The notes beneath the pieces are model-generated. The model was given only the letters and a program-made list of their open reading frames with translations. It was not told the DNA's origin and did no database searches. Positions 1 to 10,728 of a DNA stretch of 64,000 nt are shown here, piece by piece. Source of the DNA: Dolomedes plantarius. Lineage: Eukaryota; Arthropoda; Arachnida; Araneae; Dolomedidae. The stretch covers positions 187,995,281-188,059,280 of the forward strand of contig OU015496.1 of NCBI GenBank assembly GCA_907164885.2, given 5' to 3'. How positions within the stretch are numbered: position 1 is the stretch's first letter; each line of letters starts with the position of its first letter. The position numbers and the translations under genes are program-made.

Positions 1-554
1 ATTATAACATTAAAAAAAGAAGGATGGGAGTTGTTGGATCGAAGTTATTGGGAATTCTTAGTGAGTTCAGAAGATGCACTCTAAAAATGAAATGCTCTTT
101 TGCTCACGTTACCCAGAAAAAAAAAAGAAATAAAACCATGTATACCTACGATAGTTAAGGAATGCCTAAGGTATCAAATCTTTCAAAACAGGTATGATTT
201 TGTTAGAAAACAGCTATCCCCCCCCCAAAAAAAAACCCCCAGATATAATCCCTAAACAGTATGCAGCTACGAACATCTAACGTGATTAGCTGTGCGCATG
301 CGTAGTTTATATCGACATCGATCCTATTTTACTCCTCGTGTGCTTTATCTTTGAAAACAATAGTTCGCAAATGTACAAAGTGCGAAATAGCGATGACATA
401 AATAATGCGTGAATGAGAAGCTAGGGATATTTTTTCTCTGGGGAGATGGGTCTCTTAAAGTTTAGTATCTTAAGGGGCCGCATTACTAGCTGTCCAGTTC
501 CGCATGCGGCCTGCAGGTTGGAAACGCCTGGACTAGGGCCTCGAAGTCTGATAC
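1..554. other. AT-rich stretch, nothing recognised
   Basis: Short homopolymer runs and AT-rich sequence. I looked on the minus strand for the HS3ST C-terminal exon and did not find it. Confidence 0.5.
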
Positions 555-999
555 TGTAACGACTCCCGTACAATAGCGAATTTTTATGCGCGGGAAAATT
601 TCGGGAAGACCAATCAACGCGCGGTCTGTGCACATAATTGATTTGGACGACTGCAGACGGACAGTCCCCTGGCGACATAATGGCCGGAAGTGCTGCCGAC
701 AGCTCACACAACAGTTCGTCAACTGCAAAAAGGAAGTTGCCGACCGGAGGCGCCTAGTCGTCTGGGAACGTAACTGAATAAAAAAGGCGGCGTTTCCTAG
801 ATCTTTCGAGAACGTTCAACAGTGGTATATGAAGTCGCCGAACGCTGATTCGTTGTTGTTGAGATTCAGAGACGAAGATAGTCAGAGTGACGCTGGAGCC
901 GGAGACAAGGAGATATTGCCGGGCCTAGATAGACTTGAATGAGCGCAGCGACAACTCAAGTCTGACCTTCCTCGTCGATGACGTGAACCCACGAATTTA

Positions 1000-1033
<34 letters not shown>

Positions 1034-1139
1034 ATTGTAAATAGTCTGTATTTAGTCGAGAAATTCAAATAAAGCATTAAATACGAAAAGGCTGGCAGTC
1101 TTTTATTTAAGGCATTTTATTTAAGGCAAAGTCCTTACA
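555..1139 (+). mobile_element. possible solo LTR
   Basis: GC-richer segment starting TGTAACGACTCCCGTAC and ending TTACA. It has a TATA-like AATAAAAAAGG near 778, a (TA)n tract at 1001-1031 and a polyadenylation signal AATAAA near 1069, an order compatible with U3-R-U5. No gag or pol is adjacent and I see no target duplication at these ends, so the boundaries and identity are tentative. The small open frame inside (586-777) matches no protein I know. Confidence 0.35.
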
Positions 1140-2180
1140 ATTCCATAGTCTGTGGGAGTCTGCGTTTGGCACGGGAGTTCGTAGGCATTCGAAATCGGCT
1201 TTAAACTGTAAATTCGTGTTTTTTTAGTCCTCCGTGTAGCTAAAAATGACTGTAGTGCAGTTAAAATTTGCGGAGTAGACTACTGGTAAAAACAAAACAA
1301 AACAAAACTTGAGTCTGGGCACAAGGCTCTGCTCATAAACTCAAGTATGACTCGCAGTTCCTTGACTTTCTCAGTCCCACAGATGAAAAAACAAACAAAA
1401 GCGAATTGAATCATTGAGCTAATTATGATGTTTTCTCACTATGCAGTGCGTGTCACTTTTAACTGAAAAGCTTACAAACAGAGGTCAATCAAGAAGCCAT
1501 TAATATCTTTTGCGAACAAAAATAAATGTCTCTACAAGTTATGGAGGAACATTTTTTTTTTAATCCTACGCCCGTCTGAAACCTTTCGAAAATACAATGA
1601 CGAGCAGCCCAATATAAAGTCGCGGAGGAGCATATGAATCGTCCAGAATATATTTGAACCATAAAGAAGGAGGAAAGATATAGTATGATCTAAAACAGGC
1701 CTGCACATCATACGACCCGCTAGCACTCGCTCTTTGGCCCGAAGCCTTTAGTGAAGACGCAGTGAAATAATTAACGCACATAATTGTTCAACCAATTTTT
1801 GTTGATAATAATTGTTCATTGTTCATAATTTGGTGATAATAATTGTTCAGTATTTGGTATCATCCCCCTCATTTTTTGTTTTTTGAGGTAAGTTTTATAT
1901 AAATGAAGTTTATAATTTTCAGTGTTTTAATATGAAGCTTGTTATTTTACAAGCATTCTCCTTTTTAATTTAAATTTTTATTAATTTTTACCTCAATGAA
2001 ACACAAATACATATAACTATTCAAATACGGCGTTTTAAGTCACACGAGATTTACCATAAACGAGTCCAGAAAGTAAGCAAGACATTTTATCTCTATTATG
2101 CAGTGTGAATATGTACCCAAAATCTACAGCTCATTGATTTTTAAAATAATTTGGCAAAATTTACCTTTAAGAAAAAAAAA
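1140..2180. other. AT-rich stretch, nothing recognised
   Basis: Low-complexity AT-rich DNA with short repeats such as TTGTTGATAATAATTGTTC near 1800-1850. No coding similarity seen on either strand. Confidence 0.5.
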
Positions 2181-2189
2181 ATTCTGCGA

Positions 2190-2274
2190 CTACCAAAAAT
2201 TTTTCATAGGGGTCGCGCGATTTTTTTATCGAAAGAAAATGGGTTACGGTCGAAAAAAAGTTTGCGCACCACTG
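2190..2274. mobile_element. hAT-like terminal fragment
   Basis: Read on the minus strand this begins CAGTGGTGCGCAAACTTTTT and continues with CGACCGTAACCC, resembling the ends of many hAT elements (CAGTGGTTCTCAAACTTTTT type). No partner end with matching target duplication was found, so it is a truncated copy. Confidence 0.4.
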
Positions 2275-2282
2275 CTCTAGGT

Positions 2283-2587
2283 CAGGGCCGCCCAGAAGGG
2301 GGGGGGGCAACTGGGGCACTTTGCCCCCCCCCAACTGCCGGAGGGGCCCCAAAAATTTTTTAAAAATTTATTTATTAGATTTCCTCCGAAAGAAAATTCT
2401 GAAACTTGTACCGTACTTCAAAATAATCTCCTGAAAAAAGGGCCCCCCCCCCCCCACCAAAAAAAAAATTTAAAAAATTATTCGATTAATCAGATTTCTC
2501 TTACTACAAAATAGTCTTCTAAAAAATAGTCTTGGGGCCCCCAACAGAAGTTTGCCCTAAGCCCCGTAAATTCTCCGGGCGGCCCTG
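2283..2587. mobile_element. hAT-type MITE with perfect 8-bp TSD
   Basis: A 305-bp non-autonomous element. It starts CAGGGCCGCCC and ends in the inverted GGGCGGCCCTG. The flanking 8 bp CTCTAGGT is identical at 2275-2282 and 2588-2595, the target duplication length of hAT elements. The inside has poly-G/poly-C runs beside each end and AT-rich filler, with no coding capacity. Confidence 0.85.
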
Positions 2588-2906
2588 CTCTAGGTCATAA
2601 TGGGAGTGTCCAGAACCTTCTATTTTTTGAAATAACAACAGACTGCCCGAATTTTCTTAATGATTGCTTAATGCAAAAGCGGGTTCAGCTAAATACAAAC
2701 CAGTTGCAAGTAATTGAGCTACTGACGGTATATCAAGCTCAAACGAACGAATACAGGAAAAGCTAATAAATTTAGGGACAAACCGTATGTTTAATTTTCA
2801 TAAATTTGCACTTAAGTTAACAAAAAAAAAAATCTAAAGAAATAACATATCAATCTTATCCTTGGCAAAAATTAAAAGTTTTTAAAAACCAGTGGGTAGT
2901 TTTTGT

Positions 2907-3424
2907 TAGTGGCGCATCCAGGATTTTTTCTTGGGAGGGCCGAGATGAATGGATAAATATATTTATAATGCATGGAGGGGGGGGGGAGGCGAGATGAACG
3001 ATGTAGTGTAATGTTTAAACGTAGCGCTGGTTAAAGCGAAAATGTTGTGCCCCGTGATTCCCCCACCCCTCTACCAATCAGAGGATTGGCTGCGGGGGCG
3101 TTGAACCCAAGAGGGGTGCTGTGAATCGTGGGGAGTCTGTAAGAAAGGGACAGACGGAGAACGTTTCTAGTAGGAGTCGGGGTCTGGTAAGATGCAATAG
3201 GCTTGCCCACCTCGTGCTCAGAGTTCTGGTTGTAATATTTTGTTAAATTGTCAATAAATGTTTGTGTCGTTTAGACGACTAGTTTTATCTACCTCACTGT
3301 CCCTGTGCCAGAGAAAGAACCTCGGTGTAGTGTGAATACACCACAAAGAAATAAAAATATTTATAATGCAAAATCAATATTTCTACTTCTTTGGGGGGGG
3401 CAGGGCCCCCTGGGTGCGCCACTA
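2907..3424. mobile_element. hAT-type MITE with a nested LTR-like insert
   Basis: Ends are TAGTGGCGCATCCAGG and, inverted, TAGTGGCGCACCCAGG. The flanking 8-mers GTTTTTGT and GCTTTTGT differ at one base, fitting an old hAT target duplication. An AAATATATTTATAATGCA-like motif occurs on both sides of a GC-rich central segment, which appears to be a later insertion. Confidence 0.7.
3043..3340 (+). mobile_element. possible LTR fragment inside a hAT MITE
   Basis: GC-rich insert beginning TGTTGTGCCCCGTGATTC and ending GTGTGAATACA. It contains a CCAATCAGAGGATTGG palindrome and a polyadenylation signal AATAAA near 3253, as in LTRs. No target duplication is evident, so this is a weak call. Confidence 0.3.
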
Positions 3425-3782
3425 GCTTTTGTGTATTATGGTTAAAAAAGACGTTTCTCTTGTCAATTGTGTAACTAACCCTCCCCCCCCCCCCTCTCAG
3501 TTGCCGTGTCCAACCTTCCCGCTGGTGAAAAGACTGGGAATCTTTTCAAGTCAAGAGTTTTGTTTTAGCACATGAATTGTGTACCGCCCAATCATTTTCA
3601 CTTCACCAATGAATAGTTAGTCCCAAATGCGCACTGTAGCAAACATCTGTGGCCGAAGGCGTGGCCCTAACGACCCAGCTTTTCCGACCACCTTCCTGGC
3701 CTAAGTTCCACTTAGACGATTCGACTATTTTAATGAAATGGGCAGTAGGTGAATAGATTATTGTCGGATAGAAAGATTTTAC

Positions 3783-3939
3783 CTTCAGCTCTTGAACTGG
3801 ATCTTCTACAAGCCTCTCCCCGCTGACAACGTGTATTTGGGACAAAGGAAAATACCTCATCCAACGCTCCAAGTGCTTGGCGTACTGTCCTAGGCGAATG
3901 GCGGTCCACTCTGGGTCCACGAGGCCTGTGCTGGAATTC
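3783..3939 (-). CDS. HS3ST: heparan sulfate 3-O-sulfotransferase, next downstream exon
   Basis: Internal exon of 157 bp on the minus strand, between an acceptor ending TTGCCGCAG and a GTAAAATC donor. It continues the upstream exon in frame as RNSSTGLVDPEWTAIRLGQY, followed by AKHLERWMRYFPLSQIHVVSGERLVEDP and ending PVQELK. This matches the conserved block between the PAPS-binding segment and the C-terminal domain, where family members carry YAKHLExWLxxFPxxQxxxVSGERLxxDP. It ends in phase 0. Open reading beyond the donor loses all family similarity, so it is intron. The C-terminal exon (FYFNxTKGFPC, KGRTHP and the terminal FGW region) is not recognisable at lower coordinates and probably lies outside the window. 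The intron between the two exons is 2439 bp. Confidence 0.9.
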
Positions 3940-4304
3940 CTGCGGCAAGCACACAGTTATTATTAAGCAAATTTGATAAACGAATTATGAAATATTTGAA
4001 AAAATACTCATATTTTTCATAATGCATATTAAAGTGGCACCTGTAATTTGAAATTAGTAAGATAGTACCCATGTATAAAAGATCTCCATAAGGCCTCCTT
4101 TTAAATCTATTGTAATTACAAGATTGACCCCGGCCCGACCTTTTCGGTCTTACGGTCAAATCTGCTGTCCAATCGTGGGACAGCTGTCCCGCAAGCCTAC
4201 ATCAGGACCCGCAGGAGAGCCGTCGAGACTTTTTAATATCAAACTTAAATTAGGCTTTTAATTTATTAATTCCTATCAATTCCTTTGTTGCACTTGTGAC
4301 TTTT

Positions 4305-4901
4305 TCCTTTTTTTTATATATTATTATTATTATTACTGTTACAGTGATTTTCAAGTTTGCAATTTACAGATGTATTTAAAACATGTTACAATTTCTTTTA
4401 ACTTGCTATTTTTTTTTTTTTGCATTAATTGTTAAAATTACAATTGTCACACAATGCTGATTACTACACTGTACTACAGTACATATAATTTTAGACTATT
4501 ACATTACAATATTACTTACATATTTACAATATTACATACATTTCACAATATCAATACTTGTTTTTTACAATGTCATTGATCAATACTTTTTTTACAAGAA
4601 CTATTCAAAGATAAAAATTTTAAAGTAACATTAAACAATGTTGAATATTTTCTTGTTTGTACTATTCCTTGCAGTTTAACCGCGTACATGTTTACAACAG
4701 ACATGTTTAAACATACATGTTTATACAACATTAAATTACCATAGCTTTTAAAATAAAATAATGCAAATATTGTAACAATTTAAAATAAGGTAATTCAAAT
4801 AAAGTAACAATTTAGAACTCATAACAAACAATATAAGCCAAAATCGTGACCAAGGAAAGTCAAGAAACGGGAAAATGGAACTGCATTAGAGCCAGAACAA
4901 T
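4305..4901 (-). repeat. AT-rich segment, possible LINE 3' UTR and tail
   Basis: Follows the LINE coding remnant on the minus strand and ends in TAA repeats (ATTATTATTATTATTA on the plus strand, 4321-4336), which could be the element's 3' tail. Direct evidence is limited to position and composition. Confidence 0.35.
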
Positions 4902-5320
4902 TTATTTGATAGCTCTTTTACCATAATAATCTGTATAATATTTTTCTTTATTCCAATTTTTAAAGCTGTTCGGTAACATTTTGCGAATATCATTAAATTG
5001 TATGCAGTCATTTATACAGTGTTAAACTGTTTGGTCAGCTCCACAGGAACAAGCACCTCTTTTCCCGTGGAACTTCTGTTAATAGCAAGAGAATGACCCA
5101 TATCCGGTTATTGCTTGGTTTTGGTAGAAATCTGCATACAATCTGTCTTTGTTAACTTTCGGAAAAATTTCTCTTACTATTTTACCCGCCACTGTTTCAT
5201 TCCATTTAACCTGCCATTGATGTTCCCCCTGCCCTAAATCTATTGTAAAACAATTCAAAGTATCTTCCGCAATTTCAGTAATAATTTTTAAGTAGAAATC
5301 ATGTAAACACTTTTGATAAA
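4902..5320 (-). pseudogene. LINE ORF2 C-terminal fragment, dead
   Basis: The minus strand reads WQVKWNETVAGKIVREIFPK, then LYADFYQNQAITGYGSF, then GACSCGADQTV-stop-HCINDC. This matches the C-terminal region of I/R1/Jockey-type non-LTR retrotransposon polyproteins: the WxxxWxxxxxGxxxxxxxP block, the hydrophobic LTGHG-like block and the terminal CxC...H....C zinc-binding motif. Two in-frame stops interrupt it before the natural-looking stop at 4902. An AT-rich segment to about 4305 with a TAA-repeat-like tail may be its 3' UTR. It lies within the HS3ST intron on the same strand. Confidence 0.7.
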
Positions 5321-5644
5321 AAGATTATCTTATATAAAAACACGCTTTTGAATCTATTGTAATACAATTCAAAGTTGCCTCAATTTCAAACATAGTTTGT
5401 ACGTTGAAGTCAACAAGTTTGTTCTGATGAATAAAAGATCTTAAAATAAAACAGAAATCTGTTTTTTCTGTTATGATACAAATAAAACAGTCGTTTGCAA
5501 TTGAAATAAAATTTGTAAGTCGAAATCACCCATATAGTCTATTGTTTTAAGGTCAGCAATTTATAAAATGTTTACAATAAACAAGTAATATAAAAACAAA
5601 ATTTTTTAAAGTCAATTCCTACTTAGGTCAACAAAGAAAAATTT

Positions 5645-6070
5645 GAGTGTGAACTAATAGTAGGAATTGAAAAAAAAGGATTGCCTGGCAGAACCTTGCC
5701 TACTGTGCGAGATTAGGAGGGGGGGGGGGGAAGAGAGAGAAAAAGTTTGTCAGGTTGGGGATTCGATCCCACAACCTACAGGACGGGAGGAGCCCGCGAT
5801 ATCGCAGTGCTACCGTTTACGGAGCAAGAATAGGGAAATTACTATTCAAGAGCAAGAGACGCTCTAGGTCTAAAACTAAAATCGATTAATTAAATTTAAT
5901 TAATGAATTAATATTTGAAAAAACTGTATTAACATCAAGTGTCATCCACTACAAGTTTAAAAAAATGTATTTGAACTTGAGTGGATGAATAAAAAGTATT
6001 TTATTAACGATTGAAAATTTGAACAAGATATATATAGAGAGAGTGTGAACTAATAGTAGGAATTGAAAAA
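5645..6070. repeat. 30-bp perfect direct repeats flanking a 366-bp insert
   Basis: GAGTGTGAACTAATAGTAGG plus ten further identical bases occurs at 5645-5674 and again at 6041-6070. Between them lies a tRNA-like segment and AT-rich DNA. A long perfect duplication around a tRNA-like sequence is compatible with target-primed insertion, but other duplication routes are possible. Confidence 0.75.
5686..5835 (-). mobile_element. tRNA-derived SINE-like segment
   Basis: The minus strand holds GTAAACGGTAGCACTGCG (A-box-like), then GTGGGATCGAATCCCCAAC (B-box-like) about 35 bases later. A functional tRNA is unlikely because the acceptor arms do not pair convincingly. Probably a degraded tRNA-derived SINE head. 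Confidence 0.5.
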
Positions 6071-6378
6071 GGTTTTGCGAGGTCACTCCAAATAACTGAC
6101 CGTCCCCAGAGCAACTCAGAATCTGGAAATTCGTCTTTTGATATACTGTTTGTAAGACATTTATTGTACTGGATATTCTGTTAGACATTACTCATGATGT
6201 CTTCCTACATTCCCCTGTTCTGTTTCGCTGAAAGTGTCGGAAATGGGCTTTATGAGGCACCAGATAGGGAAATAAGGTCTTACTTTATAACTTATTTTCT
6301 GTATTTATAAAAGTTCAACATACAGAATAGAATTGTGCAATGCTGCACAAGGACATAGGTTATAGGCTACATGCTCAC

Positions 6379-6600
6379 CTGAAGGCCATATCTTCGAAGG
6401 ACCGCGTGTCTTGGGGTCTCTTGCTGGCAGCCTGAGCGTAGTCAGATAGGGCCCTCGTGACAGGGTCTCTCACGACCAGCAGCAACCTCATGTCGCCTCC
6501 AGACATGTTGGACACCCTCTGGGGAGCATTGGGGGTCACCAGGTACCCGGGCGTTTTCTCCATGGTCAGCTGGCTTGAAGAACTGAAGGGCATCTGAGAC
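6379..6600 (-). CDS. HS3ST: heparan sulfate 3-O-sulfotransferase, internal exon
   Basis: Internal coding exon of 222 bp. Read on the minus strand it follows a pyrimidine-rich acceptor ending TTTTGCACAG and stops at a GTGAGC donor. It encodes 73 codons plus split codons at both ends. MEKTPGYLV matches the family's substrate-side EKxPxY motif, and RDPVTRALSDYAQ matches the conserved 3'-phosphate-binding segment for PAPS (Arg and Ser). SKRP and FEDMAFR resemble HS3ST3-type enzymes. Members of the family are Golgi type II membrane enzymes that transfer sulfate from PAPS to the 3-O position of glucosamine in heparan sulfate. The last two bases (AG) join the first base of the 3783-3939 exon to make an Arg codon. 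The preceding exon, with the P-loop-like GVRKGGT segment, was not found. Confidence 0.9.
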
Positions 6601-7630
6601 CTGTGCAAAAGAGGGAGATATCTCACTTGTAGTTCGTAAATTTCTTTCAATAAAAATCGTTTCAACAAACAAAGAGGAAATTTTTTTGGTATGTTTAATC
6701 CGTCCTACCCTCAGATACAAAAGTTTTTATCTCAAAACGATTAGGCAAAGTTCAGTTGAAATATTTTAGAGTCTTAGACTATTTCACACACATCAATGAA
6801 GAACTCCAGTCAGTTTCACTGCTGGCCCGAAATGAAAGTTCATTTTCTGAGTAATTTCATGAAACGCTCCAATCTATTCTTATCATTCAGACGTCAATAA
6901 TCGAATTTAATTATTCCTCATTATTTTGATATGCAACTGCAGTGTTTAACCAACAATTACATTTCATTGCACTTTCTTACAATATGCGATCTTTTAAAAT
7001 GCATAGACAACTGTTTTCCTTTTTCTTAGAGCCCCATGAAATTAAAGCCCATACACAGTCATTTTTCTTAGTAAAAATTTGCCGTTGTAACACCATGAGA
7101 TACCCATCTAAGCCGTTACATTGATAGGGGTGGCTTGCGAACTGTTTGGACTAAGCCGTGCTCCAACTCCTAGCTCCCACAGGGAGATCGAATCGAACTA
7201 ACCCTAAAGAGCTGTTCAAGTTGAATCCGGAGCATTATTTGAATCCGGAGCAAAATTTTTTAACCAATCATAGAGCTGAGCGCTATGGCATCATCCGTCG
7301 ATTCAGTTTCAATGCTGATGAAAGAACACGTGATACGCCGAACCAATCACAGGCCATTTCAATAATCGTCTGCTACTGAAAAATACACGGAGTAAAAAAC
7401 ACCTGCGACCGTCCACCAATCAGATGCGTTCGACGCTTTCTGTAACGCAAGCAACGTGAGCAAGTTTTCTTCTCGGCGCCAACGGAATCTTTAACGCTGA
7501 CGCTGATGGATCCAGTGTGAACAGCTCTTTAGAGAGTGAGGGGCGGAAAGCGCTTGTGCAGACAGACAACGCTGTCCTCATACGTTTTTGGGGGGTCAGC
7601 TCTGGCGCTGACAGATTTAACTGTCCGAGG
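6601..7630. other. non-coding stretch upstream of the HS3ST exon
   Basis: AT-rich DNA with a somewhat GC-richer part near 7140-7630. No preceding HS3ST exon or other coding similarity was recognised. Confidence 0.45.
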
Positions 7631-7634
7631 ATCA

Positions 7635-7945
7635 AAAAACAAAGATGATATGATCCTATTGACAAGGACTTTCACCTTTTAAATTCTAATGCGATTGCCT
7701 TGTGATACTGAGAAATATTTTATGGCTAAGCCATCTGACAATCGATCCAGAGATAGACCAAAACAAAGCTGATGTGATCATATTGATAAGCATTTTCACC
7801 TTTTGAATTCTGGCGCAATTGCCTGGTAACACTATGAAATTTTTTTATGGTTAAGCCATTTGGCAATCGAGATGCACAGAGGTAGACCAAAACAAAGATG
7901 ATTTGATAGTATTGAAAAGGACTTTCACCCTTTAAATTGCAGGAA
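7635..7945. repeat. tandem repeat, about 127 bp, 2.5 copies
   Basis: The block AAAACAAAG-ATGATATGATC...GACTTTCACCTTTTAAATTC...TGGCTAAGCCAT...AGAGATAGACC recurs from about 7635, 7760 and 7888. Copies have diverged by point changes and the third stops after the CTTTCACC portion. Confidence 0.75.
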
Positions 7946-8189
7946 TTACAAAACTAGTGCTGAGAACAGGACAAAATAGAGGAAACTTCTTGAGAAGGCC
8001 AGGACCCACACTGGGCTATAGTGCCAGTGATGCTGATGACTTTCTTTTTCAAATATGGCGCAACTCTACGCAGTAAAAGAAGAGCAGTTTTAATGTAATG
8101 TATGAATGTACAGTTGGAATGTTGATGAAAAAAATTATTCATTCAATGAAGCGTGGTTTTTTTCCCCTTAGAGCAACTTATCCAGCATC

Positions 8190-8490
8190 ATTCATAATTA
8201 GTATGTGCCTTATTCTGCATTGTTTATTATTAGCAGGCCTCTTATCCTGAGCATCATTCATTGTTAATGTACCCTATGCATCATTCATAATAAGCTCGTG
8301 TCTTATCCTGCATAATTTATAATTGTTATGAGCCTTATTCTGCAACATCCATATTAGCATGCGCCTAATCCTGCATCTTCCATTATTAGCATACGCCTTA
8401 TCCTGCATCATTCATAATTAGCGAGCGTCTTATAACCTCATCACTCAAAATTAGCTTATGCCCTATCTTGCACCTTCCTTCATTAGTATC
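8190..8490. repeat. degenerate tandem repeat, about 40-45 bp, seven or so copies
   Basis: Repeats the theme CATCATTCATAATTAGCATG followed by GCCTTATCCTG, with copies varying in length and sequence. Confidence 0.7.
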
Positions 8491-8770
8491 TCACGAGCGC
8501 ATAGAAGAGGCATATTCAATCTGTGTTTATATGCATCAAGAGATAAATTATCATCTCAACGCAGCTAATGGAGTGGCAAAAAAAAGTCTAGATGACAGAG
8601 AGAGATTAGTCGACAGCTGGGTAGCACGCAGCGGCAACGAAAGCAACTGCCGTCGGAGCTTAGCGCATTTCGTCAATACGTTCGTACGTTTCTTTCATCG
8701 CGCCCATATGAGCTCTCCGTCATTGACGTCTTGTGACGGGATATCAGATTTAGAGGCTAGATAACACAAG
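8491..8770. other. unique, mixed-composition segment
   Basis: Less AT-biased than its surroundings and free of obvious repeats (for example CGTCGGAGCTTAGCGCATT). The open frame through it (8468-8764) has no similarity I recognise. Could be conserved non-coding DNA. Confidence 0.3.
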
Positions 8771-9980
8771 TATTTTTGCTTGTGTGGCATGTGCCATTTT
8801 AAAACTATACAAGCAGACATAACTTTACAAACAATCCGAGTTTCTTTGTGTGTGATTCAATGCAGGGAAAGCGGATATATTTAATACCATATTCGCGGTA
8901 AAAAAAATAGAGAAAAAGTTATCAATGAAATGAATAAAACGGAATAATATAACTTACGTTAATTAGGCCAAGGGTTACCGCAATATAGATATTTTTAATT
9001 ATATTTCAAAGTGTTTCGTCATTATTTTAAGAGAGTTGTTAGGTAACTTTCAAGTTTAATATTCCTCGAATAGAATAAAACTGATCATTCCGTTTTTAAT
9101 TAACAAAGTTTCAAAAGTGCAATCTTTAATATTTTAGCTTTAAATTTTGTTTGCATTTATATCATTAACTACCATGATCGCAATAGCTATATCGATTACG
9201 GCGAATCATAATCATTGAAATAACCTACACAACGGAAAAACTCCTGTCTGTTATTCAATACTACAAAAGTTGGGGCACATCCGTGTCATATTTTGCGAAT
9301 AGTTACCCAGTTACCAGCAGAAACGGCATAAAACAAGTCGGATCTCAGGTTATTTAATTCTTTTATAAGTAATTAAATGATTGATGTGTGTCAAGATTTA
9401 AACTGATATAGAAAACATTTTAGAAAAAGCACCTGTATTTAATGACGTATTTTCAAATAAAGAAAACAGAAGTCAAAAATATGTACTTGCAAAACCGTGA
9501 CCAGAAAAGTGTAAGGAGAAAATATCTGCGAGGCCAGCCGATGTGCCGCCATATCTAGCATAAATGGTCTGTTGTTCATTCCTGGTAGTTAAAGATTAAA
9601 AACATTGGCAAGTGGTGCTTCATACCAAAAGGTATAAGAATAAAATTATTTATATTTTCTTGATGTCTGAGAGCCTCTCAATGCTTCATAAAGACCCTTT
9701 TCCCAGAATCAACCGCGAGGCAAGAAACTGCAATCAGAGTCACCTTAATGTTTACATTTTACAGATACTAACTCAAGCCTAGGGCACTCGAGAATCACTC
9801 CGTAGCAAAAAGGAAACAGTCTCTTATCTTCACCTTGTCAGCACTTCCTCTCCGGCGAAGCACAATGAAAAAGTTACAGAATAAAAAAAGAAAGGTAAAA
9901 GCCTATCGTAATTTCCCACTCACAGATTCACCATCGAACGCATTTGCAGGGCAGAGGGGTCCCAGTTTGTCGTCGACCCC
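8771..9980. other. AT-rich stretch, nothing recognised
   Basis: No open frame of note, no inverted terminal repeats and no RNA gene seen. Confidence 0.45.
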
Positions 9981-10053
9981 CTGAGTGGGTTTACGGCCCT
10001 GAAGTGGGTTTACGGCCCTGAAGTGGGTTTACGGCCCTGAAGTGGGTTTACGG
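9981..10053. repeat. 19-bp minisatellite, four copies
   Basis: Unit CTGAAGTGGGTTTACGGCC repeats head to tail almost perfectly; the first copy lacks one A and the last is cut after ACGG. Confidence 0.9.
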
Positions 10054-10420
10054 AAGTTTACCTTCCAGCGTACGAAGTGCCTCTTCGAGATCCCCCCGCT
10101 CTTAACCCCTAGATCCTCACCGTGTTTTCATCAACCCCGTGAGCAATGAAAAGTGGCCTAAAAATAGTCGGGAGATTCACAACGTAATGGTCGAGGTTGA
10201 AAGAATGGATTCGTGGGCATCACACGTCGTAGGATTTCGCGGAGGAGGGGGGTAATTTTAGCTCCTTGGCTAGGTGATGAAATGAACGTCGAGTATTTAA
10301 ACATATATGGAAGTAACCCACCAAAGGGATATTCCTATCTTTGCTTTTTTCTTTTTGAAATTTTATGTAAAGAATTGATGTATAGGGAGTCCAATGGATT
10401 TCATCTTAATGATAAATTAG
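10054..10420. other. stretch without recognised features
   Basis: Moderately mixed composition; the 83-codon open frame at 10213-10464 looks random. Confidence 0.4.
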
Positions 10421-10421
10421 T

Positions 10422-10510
10422 AACGTCGCCTGCCAGGAGTCGGAATCGAATCCACGGGATCTAAGCTTCGAAGCCCGCGTCCTAATCCCTAGATAAACGT
10501 GGCAGCGTAA
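10422..10510 (-). mobile_element. tRNA-like SINE fragment
   Basis: The minus strand gives TTTATCTAGGGATTAGGACG followed by CGGGCTTCGAAGC and GTGGATTCGATTCCGACTCC. These resemble an A box, anticodon arm and B box of a tRNA head. Sequence beyond is not tRNA-like, so a degraded SINE is the best reading. Confidence 0.45.
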
Positions 10511-10728
10511 AGGGACCTCATCTTACGAATACCATCCCTTCCAAATTTAGCGAATTCAAGTAGACGAATGTTACTCATAGAGTTCTAGTCAAATTTATAT
10601 TGTAATATATCATACATACATTCTTCATTACGACATTCGTGCTCCTCAGTCAACCTACGTACGAGACCCTTAATCTACGGAAGACAACCCCCCCCCCCCC
10701 AAGTTCCTGCTGTTATTACATGCACCCA

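Larger units (their letters stand above)
3940..6378 (-). other. HS3ST intron with repeat insertions
   Basis: Intron between the two recognised exons, with a GTGAGC donor on the 6378 side and a CCGCAG acceptor on the 3940 side. It carries a dead LINE 3' end, a tRNA-like segment within a 30-bp direct repeat, and AT-rich sequence. No alternative exon was recognised. Confidence 0.75.

Noticed and set aside
421..777. Overlapping frames on both strands at 421-777
   Set aside because: Composition effect in the GC-richer LTR-like segment; no family motifs in any frame.
3603..3782. Extension of the HS3ST exon past 3783
   Set aside because: The open frame continues, but similarity to the family stops exactly at a GTAAAATC donor, so the remainder is intron.
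5686..5835. Functional tRNA gene
   Set aside because: A- and B-box-like words are present but the acceptor and anticodon stems do not pair convincingly; SINE is more likely.
8190..8490. CRISPR-like regular repeats
   Set aside because: Units are degenerate and contiguous without unique spacers, in a eukaryotic context; an ordinary tandem repeat.
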